Shown here: positions 1 to 5,717 of the stretch, one piece after another | How positions within the stretch are numbered: the first letter of the stretch is position 1 | Layout: each line of letters starts with the position of its first letter | Origin: Alphaproteobacteria bacterium | Lineage (GTDB): Bacteria; Pseudomonadota; Alphaproteobacteria; ATCC43930; CGMCC-115725 | DNA: 6,348 bases | Assembly (NCBI GenBank): GCA_030039815.1 | Contig: JASHUW010000566.1 | Span: forward strand, 1 to 6,348 | Reading direction: 5' to 3' | The notes under the pieces: generated by a model | Database searches by the model: none | What the model saw: the letters and a program-made list of their open reading frames with translations, nothing else | What the model was told of the DNA's origin: nothing | Position numbers and translations under genes: made by a program

Positions 1-260
1 TCCAGAGCGACGGGCTTATCTTGATCATTCGTCATGCCGGCGGATATCATTCGCTGCTGACGGGATTGGGCCGTGTCGATGTGACGATGGGCCAGTGGCT
101 TTTGGCGGGCGAGCCGGTCGGCAGCCTGCCTGACGTCGGTGACAAGGGGGCCGGCGCCGGCTTTTATTTCCAATTGGGCCGCGACGGGCGGCCGGTCGAC
201 CCCCAACCGTGGCTCGCAAGCCGCGACCAGAAAACCGAAGACACTAGGGTGCGCGAATGA
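1..260 (+). CDS. envC: EnvC-like murein hydrolase activator (degenerate LytM/M23 domain), 3' end only
   Basis: This is the C-terminal end of a LytM/M23-fold protein cut by the window edge. The reading frame is open from base 3 and runs to a TGA at 258-260. Visible hallmarks are the strand IIRHAGGYHSLLTGLG, the GQWLLAGEPVG turn and the terminal strand FYFQLGRDGRPVDPQPWL. In active M23 peptidases the last strand carries an HxH zinc-ligand motif. Here it reads F-Y-F (bases 162-170), very like the LYFEIR...NPQPWL ending of E. coli EnvC, which has lost catalysis and activates amidases at the division septum. From the family I infer a periplasmic, non-catalytic regulator of cell-wall amidases. The expected signal peptide and coiled-coil region lie outside the window. 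Its stop overlaps the start of ctpA, so the two are probably co-transcribed. Confidence is high for the fold, moderate for EnvC orthology. Confidence 0.82.
   Translation, partial: QSDGLILIIRHAGGYHSLLTGLGRVDVTMGQWLLAGEPVGSLPDVGDKGAGAGFYFQLGRDGRPVDPQPWLASRDQKTEDTRVRE
246..260 (+). promoter_or_regulatory. ctpA ribosome-binding site and ATGA stop/start overlap
   Basis: AGGG at 246-249 lies 7 bases before the ATG at 257-259 and is a plausible Shine-Dalgarno sequence. The ATG overlaps the TGA of the upstream envC-like gene (258-260) in an ATGA arrangement. This is the usual geometry for translational coupling and supports 257 as the real start of ctpA. Confidence 0.65.
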
Positions 261-1558
261 AAAGACTGGGGCTGATCGCAGCGCTTGCGGGTGCGCTCCT
301 CATCCTGCCGTTGCAGCGGGATATCGGCGCGGTGGCGGCGACCTCGACCGCCACCACCAACACCGCCGAGACCTATAAGGAACTCAATCTCTTCGGCGAT
401 GTGTTCGACAAGGTGCGCAGCGAGTATGTCGACGACGTCAGCGACGACACGCTGATCGAAGGCGCGATCAACGGCATGCTGACCTCGCTCGATCCCCACT
501 CGAATTATCTCAACGCCAAGAACTTCAACGATATGAAGGTCCAGACCCGCGGCGAGTTCGGCGGGCTCGGGATCGAGGTGTCGATGGAGAACGGCCTCAT
601 CAAGGTGGTGTCGCCGATCGACGACACGCCGGCGGCGCGCGCCGGCCTGAAGCCGGGCGACCTCATCACTCAGATCGACGGCCAGCCGGTGCAGGGGATG
701 ACCCTGCCCGAGGCGGTCGAAAAGATGCGCGGACCGGTCAACAGCGACATCACGCTGCGCATCCGTCGCGCCGGCAAGGACCCGTTCGACGTCAAGCTGA
801 CGCGAGCGACCATCAAGATCCAATCAGTCCGCTCGCACCTCGAAGACGGCAATATCGGTTACGTCCGCATCACCAGTTTTAACGAGCAGACCGATGTCGG
901 GCTCGAAAACGCGATGAAGAATTTGAAGCAGCAGGCCGGAAACAAGCTCGCGGGCATCGTGCTCGATCTGCGCAACAATCCCGGCGGGCTGCTCGATCAG
1001 GCGGTCGCGGTGTCGGATGCCTTCCTCGACAAGGGCGAGATCGTCTCGACGCGAGGGCGACGGCCCGACGATGCGCAGCGCTACAACGCGCATCCCGGCG
1101 ACATCACCGGCGGGCTGCCGATGGTGGTGCTGATCAACAGCGGCTCGGCCTCGGCCTCCGAGATCGTCGCCGGTGCCTTGAAGGATCACCACCGCGCGAT
1201 CCTGATGGGCACGCGCTCCTTCGGCAAAGGCTCGGTGCAGACGATCATCCCGCTGCCCGGCCATGGCGCGATGCGCCTGACGACCGCGCGCTACTACACG
1301 CCCTCGGGCCGCTCGATCCAAGCCAAGGGCATCGAGCCCGATATCGTCGTCGAGGCCGCCAAGATCGAGCATCCGGCAAATGATGCGAACGCGGTCGCGA
1401 AGAAAGAGGACGCTGCCAAGACCGATCCCGACAACCCCGAGGATCAGGCGACGGTCGATCCGACGGTGATCGGCACCCCCGACGATTATCAGCTCGCCCG
1501 TGCGGTCGATATGCTGCGCGGGATCGCCCTGTTCGGCGGCGCTCACGTCGAGAACTGA
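257..1558 (+). CDS. ctpA: S41 family C-terminal processing peptidase CtpA
   Basis: This 433-residue protein is a periplasmic serine protease that trims or degrades proteins from their C-terminus. Residues 1 to about 28 form a signal peptide: MKR, a hydrophobic stretch, then an AVA-A type cleavage site. A PDZ domain covers about 100-185 (FGGLGIEV, PAARAGLKPGD). The S41 catalytic core covers about 190-370. The motif SGSASASEI (295-303) places the nucleophile at Ser299, and SFGKGSVQ (321-328) gives the general base Lys324 and Gln328. The 25-residue Ser-Lys spacing matches E. coli Prc/Tsp. RNNPGG (239-244) and YYTPSGRSIQAKGIEPD are also typical. A charged Ala/Lys/Asp-rich segment (about 368-405) precedes a short C-terminal helix, as in other alphaproteobacterial CtpA proteins. 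The catalytic set is complete and the length is normal. Coupling to an EnvC-like gene fits a role in controlling peptidoglycan enzymes, but the substrate is not deducible from the sequence. Confidence 0.96.
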   Translation: MKRLGLIAALAGALLILPLQRDIGAVAATSTATTNTAETYKELNLFGDVFDKVRSEYVDDVSDDTLIEGAINGMLTSLDPHSNYLNAKNFNDMKVQTRGEFGGLGIEVSMENGLIKVVSPIDDTPAARAGLKPGDLITQIDGQPVQGMTLPEAVEKMRGPVNSDITLRIRRAGKDPFDVKLTRATIKIQSVRSHLEDGNIGYVRITSFNEQTDVGLENAMKNLKQQAGNKLAGIVLDLRNNPGGLLDQAVAVSDAFLDKGEIVSTRGRRPDDAQRYNAHPGDITGGLPMVVLINSGSASASEIVAGALKDHHRAILMGTRSFGKGSVQTIIPLPGHGAMRLTTARYYTPSGRSIQAKGIEPDIVVEAAKIEHPANDANAVAKKEDAAKTDPDNPEDQATVDPTVIGTPDDYQLARAVDMLRGIALFGGAHVEN

Positions 1559-1572
1559 TCCGTGGTCCGCAT

Positions 1573-2058
1573 GTGAGCGCAGTCGAGCTCTCCGGTTACC
1601 GACCCTGCGTCGGCATCTTCCTCGTCAATGATGAAGGGAAGGCCTGGGTTGGGCGGCGCATCGGCATGCCGCAGGGGCTGCCCGCCTGGCAGATGCCGCA
1701 AGGGGGTATCGATGCCGACGAGACGCCGATGCAGGCTGCGCTGCGTGAACTCTACGAAGAAACCGGCACCGACAAGGCCGAGATCATCGCGGAGACAAGC
1801 GATTGGCTCTATTACGACCTGCCTGCGGCACTCGCCGGCACGGCTTGGGGCGGGCGCTTCCGCGGGCAGCGTCAGAAATGGTTTCTGATGCGGTTTGATG
1901 GCGATGATATCGATATCGATCTGAACCGCCATCATCACGCTGAATTCGACGCGTGGAAATGGGTCGAGCCGGCGGAGCTTCCTGGCCTCATCGTCGAGTT
2001 CAAGCGCCCGGTGTATCTCGCGCTGCTCGCCGAGTTTCGCGATCACCTAAAGCGCTAG
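1573..2058 (+). CDS. rppH: RNA pyrophosphohydrolase / dinucleoside polyphosphate hydrolase (Nudix)
   Basis: This 161-residue cytoplasmic Nudix hydrolase has a complete Nudix box, GX5EX7REUXEEXGU, at residues 44-66 (G44, E50, R58-E59, E62-E63, G65). Flanking motifs fit the RppH/IalA group: YRPCVGIFLVN at the N-terminus, GMPQGLPAWQMPQGGID before the box, WLYYDLP, RGQRQKWFLMRF, and the WKWVEP segment near the C-terminus. The family removes pyrophosphate from 5'-triphosphorylated mRNA to trigger decay and also cleaves diadenosine polyphosphates. The start used is GTG at 1573, which puts YRPCVG at residue 9 as expected. No good Shine-Dalgarno sequence precedes it. It lies 14 bases after the ctpA stop, so translation may depend on ribosomes arriving from ctpA. 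An ATG at 1571-1573 in another frame meets a TGA at once. The 3' end overlaps the convergent rbsK by 12 bases. Confidence 0.95.
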   Translation: MSAVELSGYRPCVGIFLVNDEGKAWVGRRIGMPQGLPAWQMPQGGIDADETPMQAALRELYEETGTDKAEIIAETSDWLYYDLPAALAGTAWGGRFRGQRQKWFLMRFDGDDIDIDLNRHHHAEFDAWKWVEPAELPGLIVEFKRPVYLALLAEFRDHLKR

Positions 2059-2916
2059 CCGCTCGACCGCGGCGTCGATCGCCGCCCGGTCGGGCATGGC
2101 GGTTTGAGCGCCGACCGCCAAGCAGGTCAGCGCCGCCGCCACGCTCGCCCTGCGCAGCGCGACCTCCAGCGCCAGGCCTTGGTCGAGCCCGGCGCCCAAG
2201 ACTCCGGCAAACGTGTCGCCCGCTCCCGTTGTGTCGACCGGCGTGATCGGCAGTGACGGCACGGCGATCTGACCGCCATCGGGGAGATAGGCCATGGCGC
2301 CCGCAGCCCCGCTCGTGACCACGAGGGCTTGCCGCAGCTCACGCGCAATATCGGCGCCGAGCGTTGCCGCCTCACCTTCATTCGCGATGATAATATCGAT
2401 ATCACCAGCTCGCGCTGGACTGATCGGCCCGGCTGGGGCAAGGCTCAAGACAATTCGCACTCCGCGAGCGCAGGCGCGTTCGATCAGGATCGCGTTTTCC
2501 GCTGTCGATATCTCGCGCTGCAGGACAAGGGTCGTTTCCGGCTTAAGCAGCCGGTCGGGCAGTTGTGCAGCCACGACATCGAGGTTGGCTCCGGAGGCCA
2601 CGGCGATCAGGTTCTCACCCCGCGGATCGACAGCGATCGTGGCGCAGCCGGTCGGCCGGCTGCTCGTGCCGACGAGGCCGAGATCGACCCCGTCGCGGCT
2701 CAGCAGCGTCAAAGCCGTCTCGGCGAAGCCGTCGCGTCCCACCGCGCCGACCATCGTCACATTCGATCCCGCACGGCGCGCGGCGAGTGCCTGGTTGGCG
2801 CCCTTGCCGCCGGGCGCGAGCGTGTAATCGCCGCCGAGCACGGTTTCGCCCGGTGCCGGCAGATGCGTCACCGGAAAGATCAGGTCGACATTGATCGAGC
2901 CGAACACGACGATCAT
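2047..2916 (-). CDS. rbsK: Ribokinase (PfkB family sugar kinase)
   Basis: This 289-residue cytosolic PfkB kinase probably phosphorylates D-ribose to ribose 5-phosphate with ATP. The N-terminal strand VFGSINVDLI carries the sugar-binding Asp11. APGGKGANQALA (35-46) is PfkB signature 1. The segment TGCATIAVD..GEN.I.VASGAN (89-111) is characteristic of ribokinases rather than fructokinases. Glu135 in LQREIS and the NEGE motif (179-182, the NxxE Mg-binding motif) are present. DTTGAGDTFAG (228-238) is signature 2, with Asp234 as the likely catalytic base. All key residues are intact. It is slightly shorter than E. coli RbsK (309). No ribose transporter, LacI-type regulator or nucleoside hydrolase is nearby, so it is an orphan kinase here. 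No Shine-Dalgarno sequence is evident before the ATG at 2914-2916. A related substrate such as another pentose cannot be excluded. Confidence 0.9.
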   Translation of the reverse strand: MIVVFGSINVDLIFPVTHLPAPGETVLGGDYTLAPGGKGANQALAARRAGSNVTMVGAVGRDGFAETALTLLSRDGVDLGLVGTSSRPTGCATIAVDPRGENLIAVASGANLDVVAAQLPDRLLKPETTLVLQREISTAENAILIERACARGVRIVLSLAPAGPISPARAGDIDIIIANEGEAATLGADIARELRQALVVTSGAAGAMAYLPDGGQIAVPSLPITPVDTTGAGDTFAGVLGAGLDQGLALEVALRRASVAAALTCLAVGAQTAMPDRAAIDAAVERLAL

Positions 2917-2967
2917 GGCGGCGCCGTTTGGCGATGGTAGATTGCCGCGCTTTCCCGGAGAGACCGC
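2917..2967. promoter_or_regulatory. Divergent spacer between rbsK and the M20 peptidase gene
   Basis: This 51-base stretch separates two divergent start codons, so promoters for both genes should lie in it or extend into the coding ends. I see no convincing -35/-10 pair or operator palindrome on either strand. The only clear signal is the plus-strand ribosome-binding site listed separately. The assignment as a promoter region rests on geometry alone. Confidence 0.35.
2957..2962 (+). promoter_or_regulatory. Ribosome-binding site of the M20 peptidase gene
   Basis: GGAGAG at 2957-2962 lies 5 bases before the ATG at 2968. It is the strongest Shine-Dalgarno match in the window and fixes the start of the peptidase gene. 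Confidence 0.7.
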
Positions 2968-4386
2968 ATGCTCGACAGCGCCAAATTAAAGGGTTTCGTC
3001 GATCAGTGCTGGGGCGACGAAATCGTCCCGACCCTCGTCGAATACATCAAGATCCCGAACAAATCGCCCCTATTTGACGCCGATTGGGCGGCGCACGGCC
3101 ACATGGATGCGGCGGTGGTGATGTTCGAGCGCTGGGCGCGAGGCAAGATCGCCGGTTTTCCCGGCGCGACGCTCGAGGTGGTGCGGCTCGAAGGCCGCAC
3201 GCCGCTGATTCTCATCGACATCCCCGGCGAGAGTGACGACACCGTGCTGCTCTACGGCCATCTCGACAAGCAACCGGAGATGGTCGGCTGGGAGGAGGGG
3301 TACGGGCCATGGCTGCCGCGTATCGTCGGCGACAAGCTCTACGGGCGCGGCGGCGCCGACGACGGTTATGCGATGTTCGGCGCGCTGACGGCGCTTGCCG
3401 CGCTCAGGGAGCAGCGCGTGCCGCACGCTCGTGCCGTCGTGGTCATCGAGGCCTGCGAGGAATCCGGGAGCTACGATCTGCCGTTCTACGTCGATCACCT
3501 CGCCGACCGCATCGGCAGCCCGTCGCTCGTCGTCTGTCTCGACTCGGGCTGCGGCAATTACCAGCAATTGTGGCTCACGACCTCGCTGCGCGGCGTCGTC
3601 GCCGGCACGCTGACGGTTGAAATCCTCAGCGAGGGCGTGCATTCGGGTCATGCCTCGGGGATCGTGCCGTCGAGTTTCCGCATCTTCCGCAAACTGCTGT
3701 CGCGGCTCGAGGATGAGGAGACCGGCGCGGTGCGGCCGGAGGCGCTCTACGCGCAGGTTCCGGCGGAACGCCTGGCACAGGCACGCCAGGCCGCCGCTGT
3801 GCTGGGCGATGTCGTGCGCAGCGAGTTTCCGTTCGTCGTCGGCGCCGGCGCTGTCAGCGACGACCTTACCGAGCTGGTGCTGAACCGCAGCTGGCGGCCG
3901 CAGCTCGCGGTGACCGGGATGGCCGGGCTGCCGCTCCCGGGGGACGCCGGCAATGTGCTGCTACCCTATACCAGCGCGAAATTGAGCCTGCGCCTGCCGC
4001 CGACCCTCGACGCCAAGCAGGCGACGGAGGCCGTTCGCGCGCTGCTCGAAGCCGATCCGCCTTACGGCGCGAAGGTCAGTTTTGACGGTCAGGTTGGGTC
4101 GACGGGGTGGAATGCGCCAGCGCTGGCGCCATGGCTGGGCGCGTCGCTCGAGAAGGCGTCGCGGGACGCCTTCGGCGCGCCGCCCGCCTTCATCGGCGAG
4201 GGTGGCAGCATCCCGTTCATGGCAATGCTCGGCGAGAAATTCCCGGCGGCGCAGTTTGTCGTCACCGGCGTGCTCGGCCCGCATTCCAACGCGCACGGTC
4301 CCAACGAATTCCTGCACATCCCGACCGGGCGCAAGATCACCCAGGTGATCGCCCATGTGCTCGCCGACCACTACGCGCGGAAATAG
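2968..4386 (+). CDS. M20 family metallopeptidase (dipeptidase-like)
   Basis: This 472-residue protein is a di-zinc M20 hydrolase of the ArgE/DapE/CPG2/carnosine-dipeptidase superfamily, probably cytosolic since no signal peptide is seen. Visible site residues are YGHLDKQP (His98 metal, Asp100), YGRGGADDG (bridging Asp131), EACEESGS (catalytic base Glu164, metal Glu165), CLDSGCG (Asp192) and the C-terminal GPHSNAHGPNE (metal His443). SEGVHSGHASG (221-231) begins the lid/dimerisation domain, with the conserved His that completes the partner active site. The lid spans roughly 208-380, with catalytic halves on either side. The length fits the dipeptidase-like branch (about 450-480) better than DapE or ArgE (about 375-385). 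All metal ligands are intact. The substrate could be a dipeptide, an acylated amino acid or a related amide, and nothing nearby decides it. It is divergent from rbsK and convergent with the ferritin-like gene. Confidence 0.92.
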   Translation: MLDSAKLKGFVDQCWGDEIVPTLVEYIKIPNKSPLFDADWAAHGHMDAAVVMFERWARGKIAGFPGATLEVVRLEGRTPLILIDIPGESDDTVLLYGHLDKQPEMVGWEEGYGPWLPRIVGDKLYGRGGADDGYAMFGALTALAALREQRVPHARAVVVIEACEESGSYDLPFYVDHLADRIGSPSLVVCLDSGCGNYQQLWLTTSLRGVVAGTLTVEILSEGVHSGHASGIVPSSFRIFRKLLSRLEDEETGAVRPEALYAQVPAERLAQARQAAAVLGDVVRSEFPFVVGAGAVSDDLTELVLNRSWRPQLAVTGMAGLPLPGDAGNVLLPYTSAKLSLRLPPTLDAKQATEAVRALLEADPPYGAKVSFDGQVGSTGWNAPALAPWLGASLEKASRDAFGAPPAFIGEGGSIPFMAMLGEKFPAAQFVVTGVLGPHSNAHGPNEFLHIPTGRKITQVIAHVLADHYARK

Positions 4387-4388
4387 GC

Positions 4389-5204
4389 TTACGCGGTTTC
4401 CCTCGCCAACCGCCCCGCCCGCCAGCGCATCGCCTGCCACGAGAGCGCGGCAAGCGTCCGGCCGAGCCATCCGTTTGGCGTGACGCCGACCGCCTTCAAA
4501 ATCATCGCCACGCCGCGCTCGACATGGTGCGGCCGGTAGATCGCGAAGGCGCGCCGCGCGTAGGCGCGGCTCCAGCGTCTCCGCTCATAGGCGGTGTCGG
4601 GCGCATTGGCGGCGTAATAGGCGTAGGCGAGCTCGTCGTCCTCGCTTTCCGCGACGCGGCTCAGCGCCACCTTGAGCCGCGCCCAGCGGCCGAGCCGCTC
4701 GCGCGCGAGACAGACACTGAGATTCTTGTAAAACAGCCGGTAGTGCCGTAGCTCGTCGGCGGCGATGCGGCGGCAAATCTCCCGCAGCACCGGCTCGGCC
4801 GACGCCTCCTTCAGCGCGGTGTAATAGGAGCTGGTGCCGGTCTCGACGATGCAGCGCGCCAGCATCTCGCCGGCTTGCGATCCGCGTCGGGCGAACATCT
4901 TGACGCAATCGATGCGGTAGCCGGCCTGGAACCGGGCCGATGCGGCGCCGAAGTCGAAGCCCGGATCGGCTAACGCCGCCCAGCGCGCCAGCGCCGCGCC
5001 GTGCTGCACCTCTTCCTCGCCCCAGCCCCGCGCGCTGTCTTGAAATTCGCGGTCGTCGGCGAAGACGTGGCACAAATGCTCCGCATAAGCGGCGCCGTTG
5101 GCCTCGACGAGGCTCGCCGCCTTGACCAGCCGCACGATTTCGGGATCGACCCGCGACGGGTCGAAACGCTGCCAGGGAATGTCGTCGAGCGCCCACGAGC
5201 CCAT
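4389..5204 (-). CDS. Ferritin-like diiron protein with acyl-ACP-desaturase-like motifs
   Basis: This 271-residue soluble, mostly helical protein has a full set of diiron carboxylate ligands in four-helix order: Glu34 (SLVEANGAAY), Glu65 and His68 (EEEVQHG), Glu121 (CIVETGTSSYY) and Glu151 and His154 (AADELRHY). The E, ExxH, E, ExxH pattern is shared by ferritin-like oxidases and soluble acyl-ACP desaturases. The local sequence is strikingly desaturase-like: ARGWGEEEVQHG against the plant RAWTAEENRHG, and ICRRIAADELRHY against ICGTIAADEKRHE. Trp61 and Thr124 fall where castor desaturase has Trp139 and Thr199. It is shorter than plant desaturases (about 360). The start at 5204 is the only ATG downstream of an in-frame stop at 5211-5213, and it has no Shine-Dalgarno sequence. 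It lies 43 bases after atpC on the same strand. The C-terminal third (Arg/Trp-rich, 205-271) is unassigned. The fold is confident; the reaction is unknown. Confidence 0.8.
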   Translation of the reverse strand: MGSWALDDIPWQRFDPSRVDPEIVRLVKAASLVEANGAAYAEHLCHVFADDREFQDSARGWGEEEVQHGAALARWAALADPGFDFGAASARFQAGYRIDCVKMFARRGSQAGEMLARCIVETGTSSYYTALKEASAEPVLREICRRIAADELRHYRLFYKNLSVCLARERLGRWARLKVALSRVAESEDDELAYAYYAANAPDTAYERRRWSRAYARRAFAIYRPHHVERGVAMILKAVGVTPNGWLGRTLAALSWQAMRWRAGRLARETA

Positions 5205-5227
5205 GCCCGCTTATACATCAGCGGGCA
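5204..5227 (-). promoter_or_regulatory. Perfect 8-bp inverted repeat covering the start region of the ferritin-like gene
   Basis: On the minus strand the arms TGCCCGCT and AGCGGGCA flank the 8-base loop GATGTATA. The second arm ends on the A of the ATG start codon at 5204, so a folded transcript would hide the ribosome-binding region. The first arm's CCCGC can instead pair with GCGGG (plus-strand complement at 5236-5240) in a competing 5-bp hairpin. There is no T-tract after it, so it is not a standard terminator for the atp operon. The structure is seen directly; a regulatory role is inference. Confidence 0.4.
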
Positions 5228-5247
5228 ATAAAGTTCCCGCGCTTGGT

Positions 5248-5706
5248 TTAATGCGACGTCGTCACCGCGAGCGCTTGCAGCTTGGCGCGGGCGATCGCCT
5301 GCTGATGTTCGAGCCCGCGCAGCTCGGCGGCGAGCCGATCGCGGTCGCTGCCGGTGGCGCGGGCAACCTGCTCGCGCAAGCTCGGCAGGTTGCCTTCGAT
5401 CGCCTGCAGCTCCGCCTCGGTTGCGGCGCGGTCGAAGCTTCCCGGCGTCAGCGCCTCCTCGGCCAGCACCGTGCAACGCTCGGGCGTTACCTCGGCGATG
5501 CCGCTGACGACGAAGATGCGGTCGGAGATCGTCGGTCGTGTCTCGTAGATGTCGATCATGCCCGGCCGAAGCGTCGAGATCAGCGGCGAGTGTCCGGGCA
5601 GCACGCCGAAATTGCCCTCGGTGCCCGGAACCACCACCATCTCGACCTCGGTCGAGAGGACGAGCCGCTCCGGCGTGACCAGCTCGAATTGCAGACGTTC
5701 GGCCAT
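5248..5706 (-). CDS. atpC: F0F1 ATP synthase subunit epsilon
   Basis: This 152-residue protein is the epsilon subunit of the F1 central stalk. It couples gamma rotation to the c-ring and restrains ATP hydrolysis. The N-terminal beta-sandwich (about 1-88) has the family signature VVVPGTEGNFGVLPGHSPLI (24-43), followed by STLRPG and the FVVSGIAEV strand (65-73). The C-terminal helical hairpin (about 93-147: FDRAATEAELQAIEG and AAELRGLEHQQAIARAKLQAL) is full length, so the inhibitory arm is present. Total length is within the usual 130-155 range. The ATG at 5704-5706 shares one base with the TAA of atpD (TAATG), indicating translational coupling. The stop TAA is at 5248-5250, with no clear terminator after it. 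Confidence 0.97.
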   Translation of the reverse strand: MAERLQFELVTPERLVLSTEVEMVVVPGTEGNFGVLPGHSPLISTLRPGMIDIYETRPTISDRIFVVSGIAEVTPERCTVLAEEALTPGSFDRAATEAELQAIEGNLPSLREQVARATGSDRDRLAAELRGLEHQQAIARAKLQALAVTTSH

Positions 5707-5717
5707 TACGCCGCCTC
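5704..5717 (-). promoter_or_regulatory. atpC ribosome-binding site and TAATG overlap with atpD
   Basis: Read on the minus strand, GAGG (plus-strand complement at 5714-5717) sits 7 bases before the atpC ATG, within the last codons of atpD. The atpD stop TAA and the atpC ATG share an A at 5706. This supports 5706 as the atpC start and a coupled reading of the two subunits. Confidence 0.6.

Noticed and set aside
27..170. Active M23 zinc endopeptidase for the first partial gene
   Set aside because: The terminal HxH zinc motif is absent (F-Y-F instead), so an active peptidase is unlikely and the EnvC-like assignment fits better.
164..1546. Two long open frames on the minus strand (164-823 and 824-1546) across ctpA
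   Set aside because: They lie antisense to a gene with full S41 catalytic motifs. Long antisense frames are expected in GC-rich coding DNA, and their translations show no recognisable domain and a skewed Arg/His/Asp-rich composition.
2329..2940. Plus-strand open frame opposite rbsK (about 203 residues)
   Set aside because: It is antisense to an intact ribokinase, with no recognisable motif and an Arg-rich shadow-like composition.
5204..5227. The hairpin as a rho-independent terminator of the atp operon
   Set aside because: No run of T follows on the minus strand; the stem runs straight into the next start codon.
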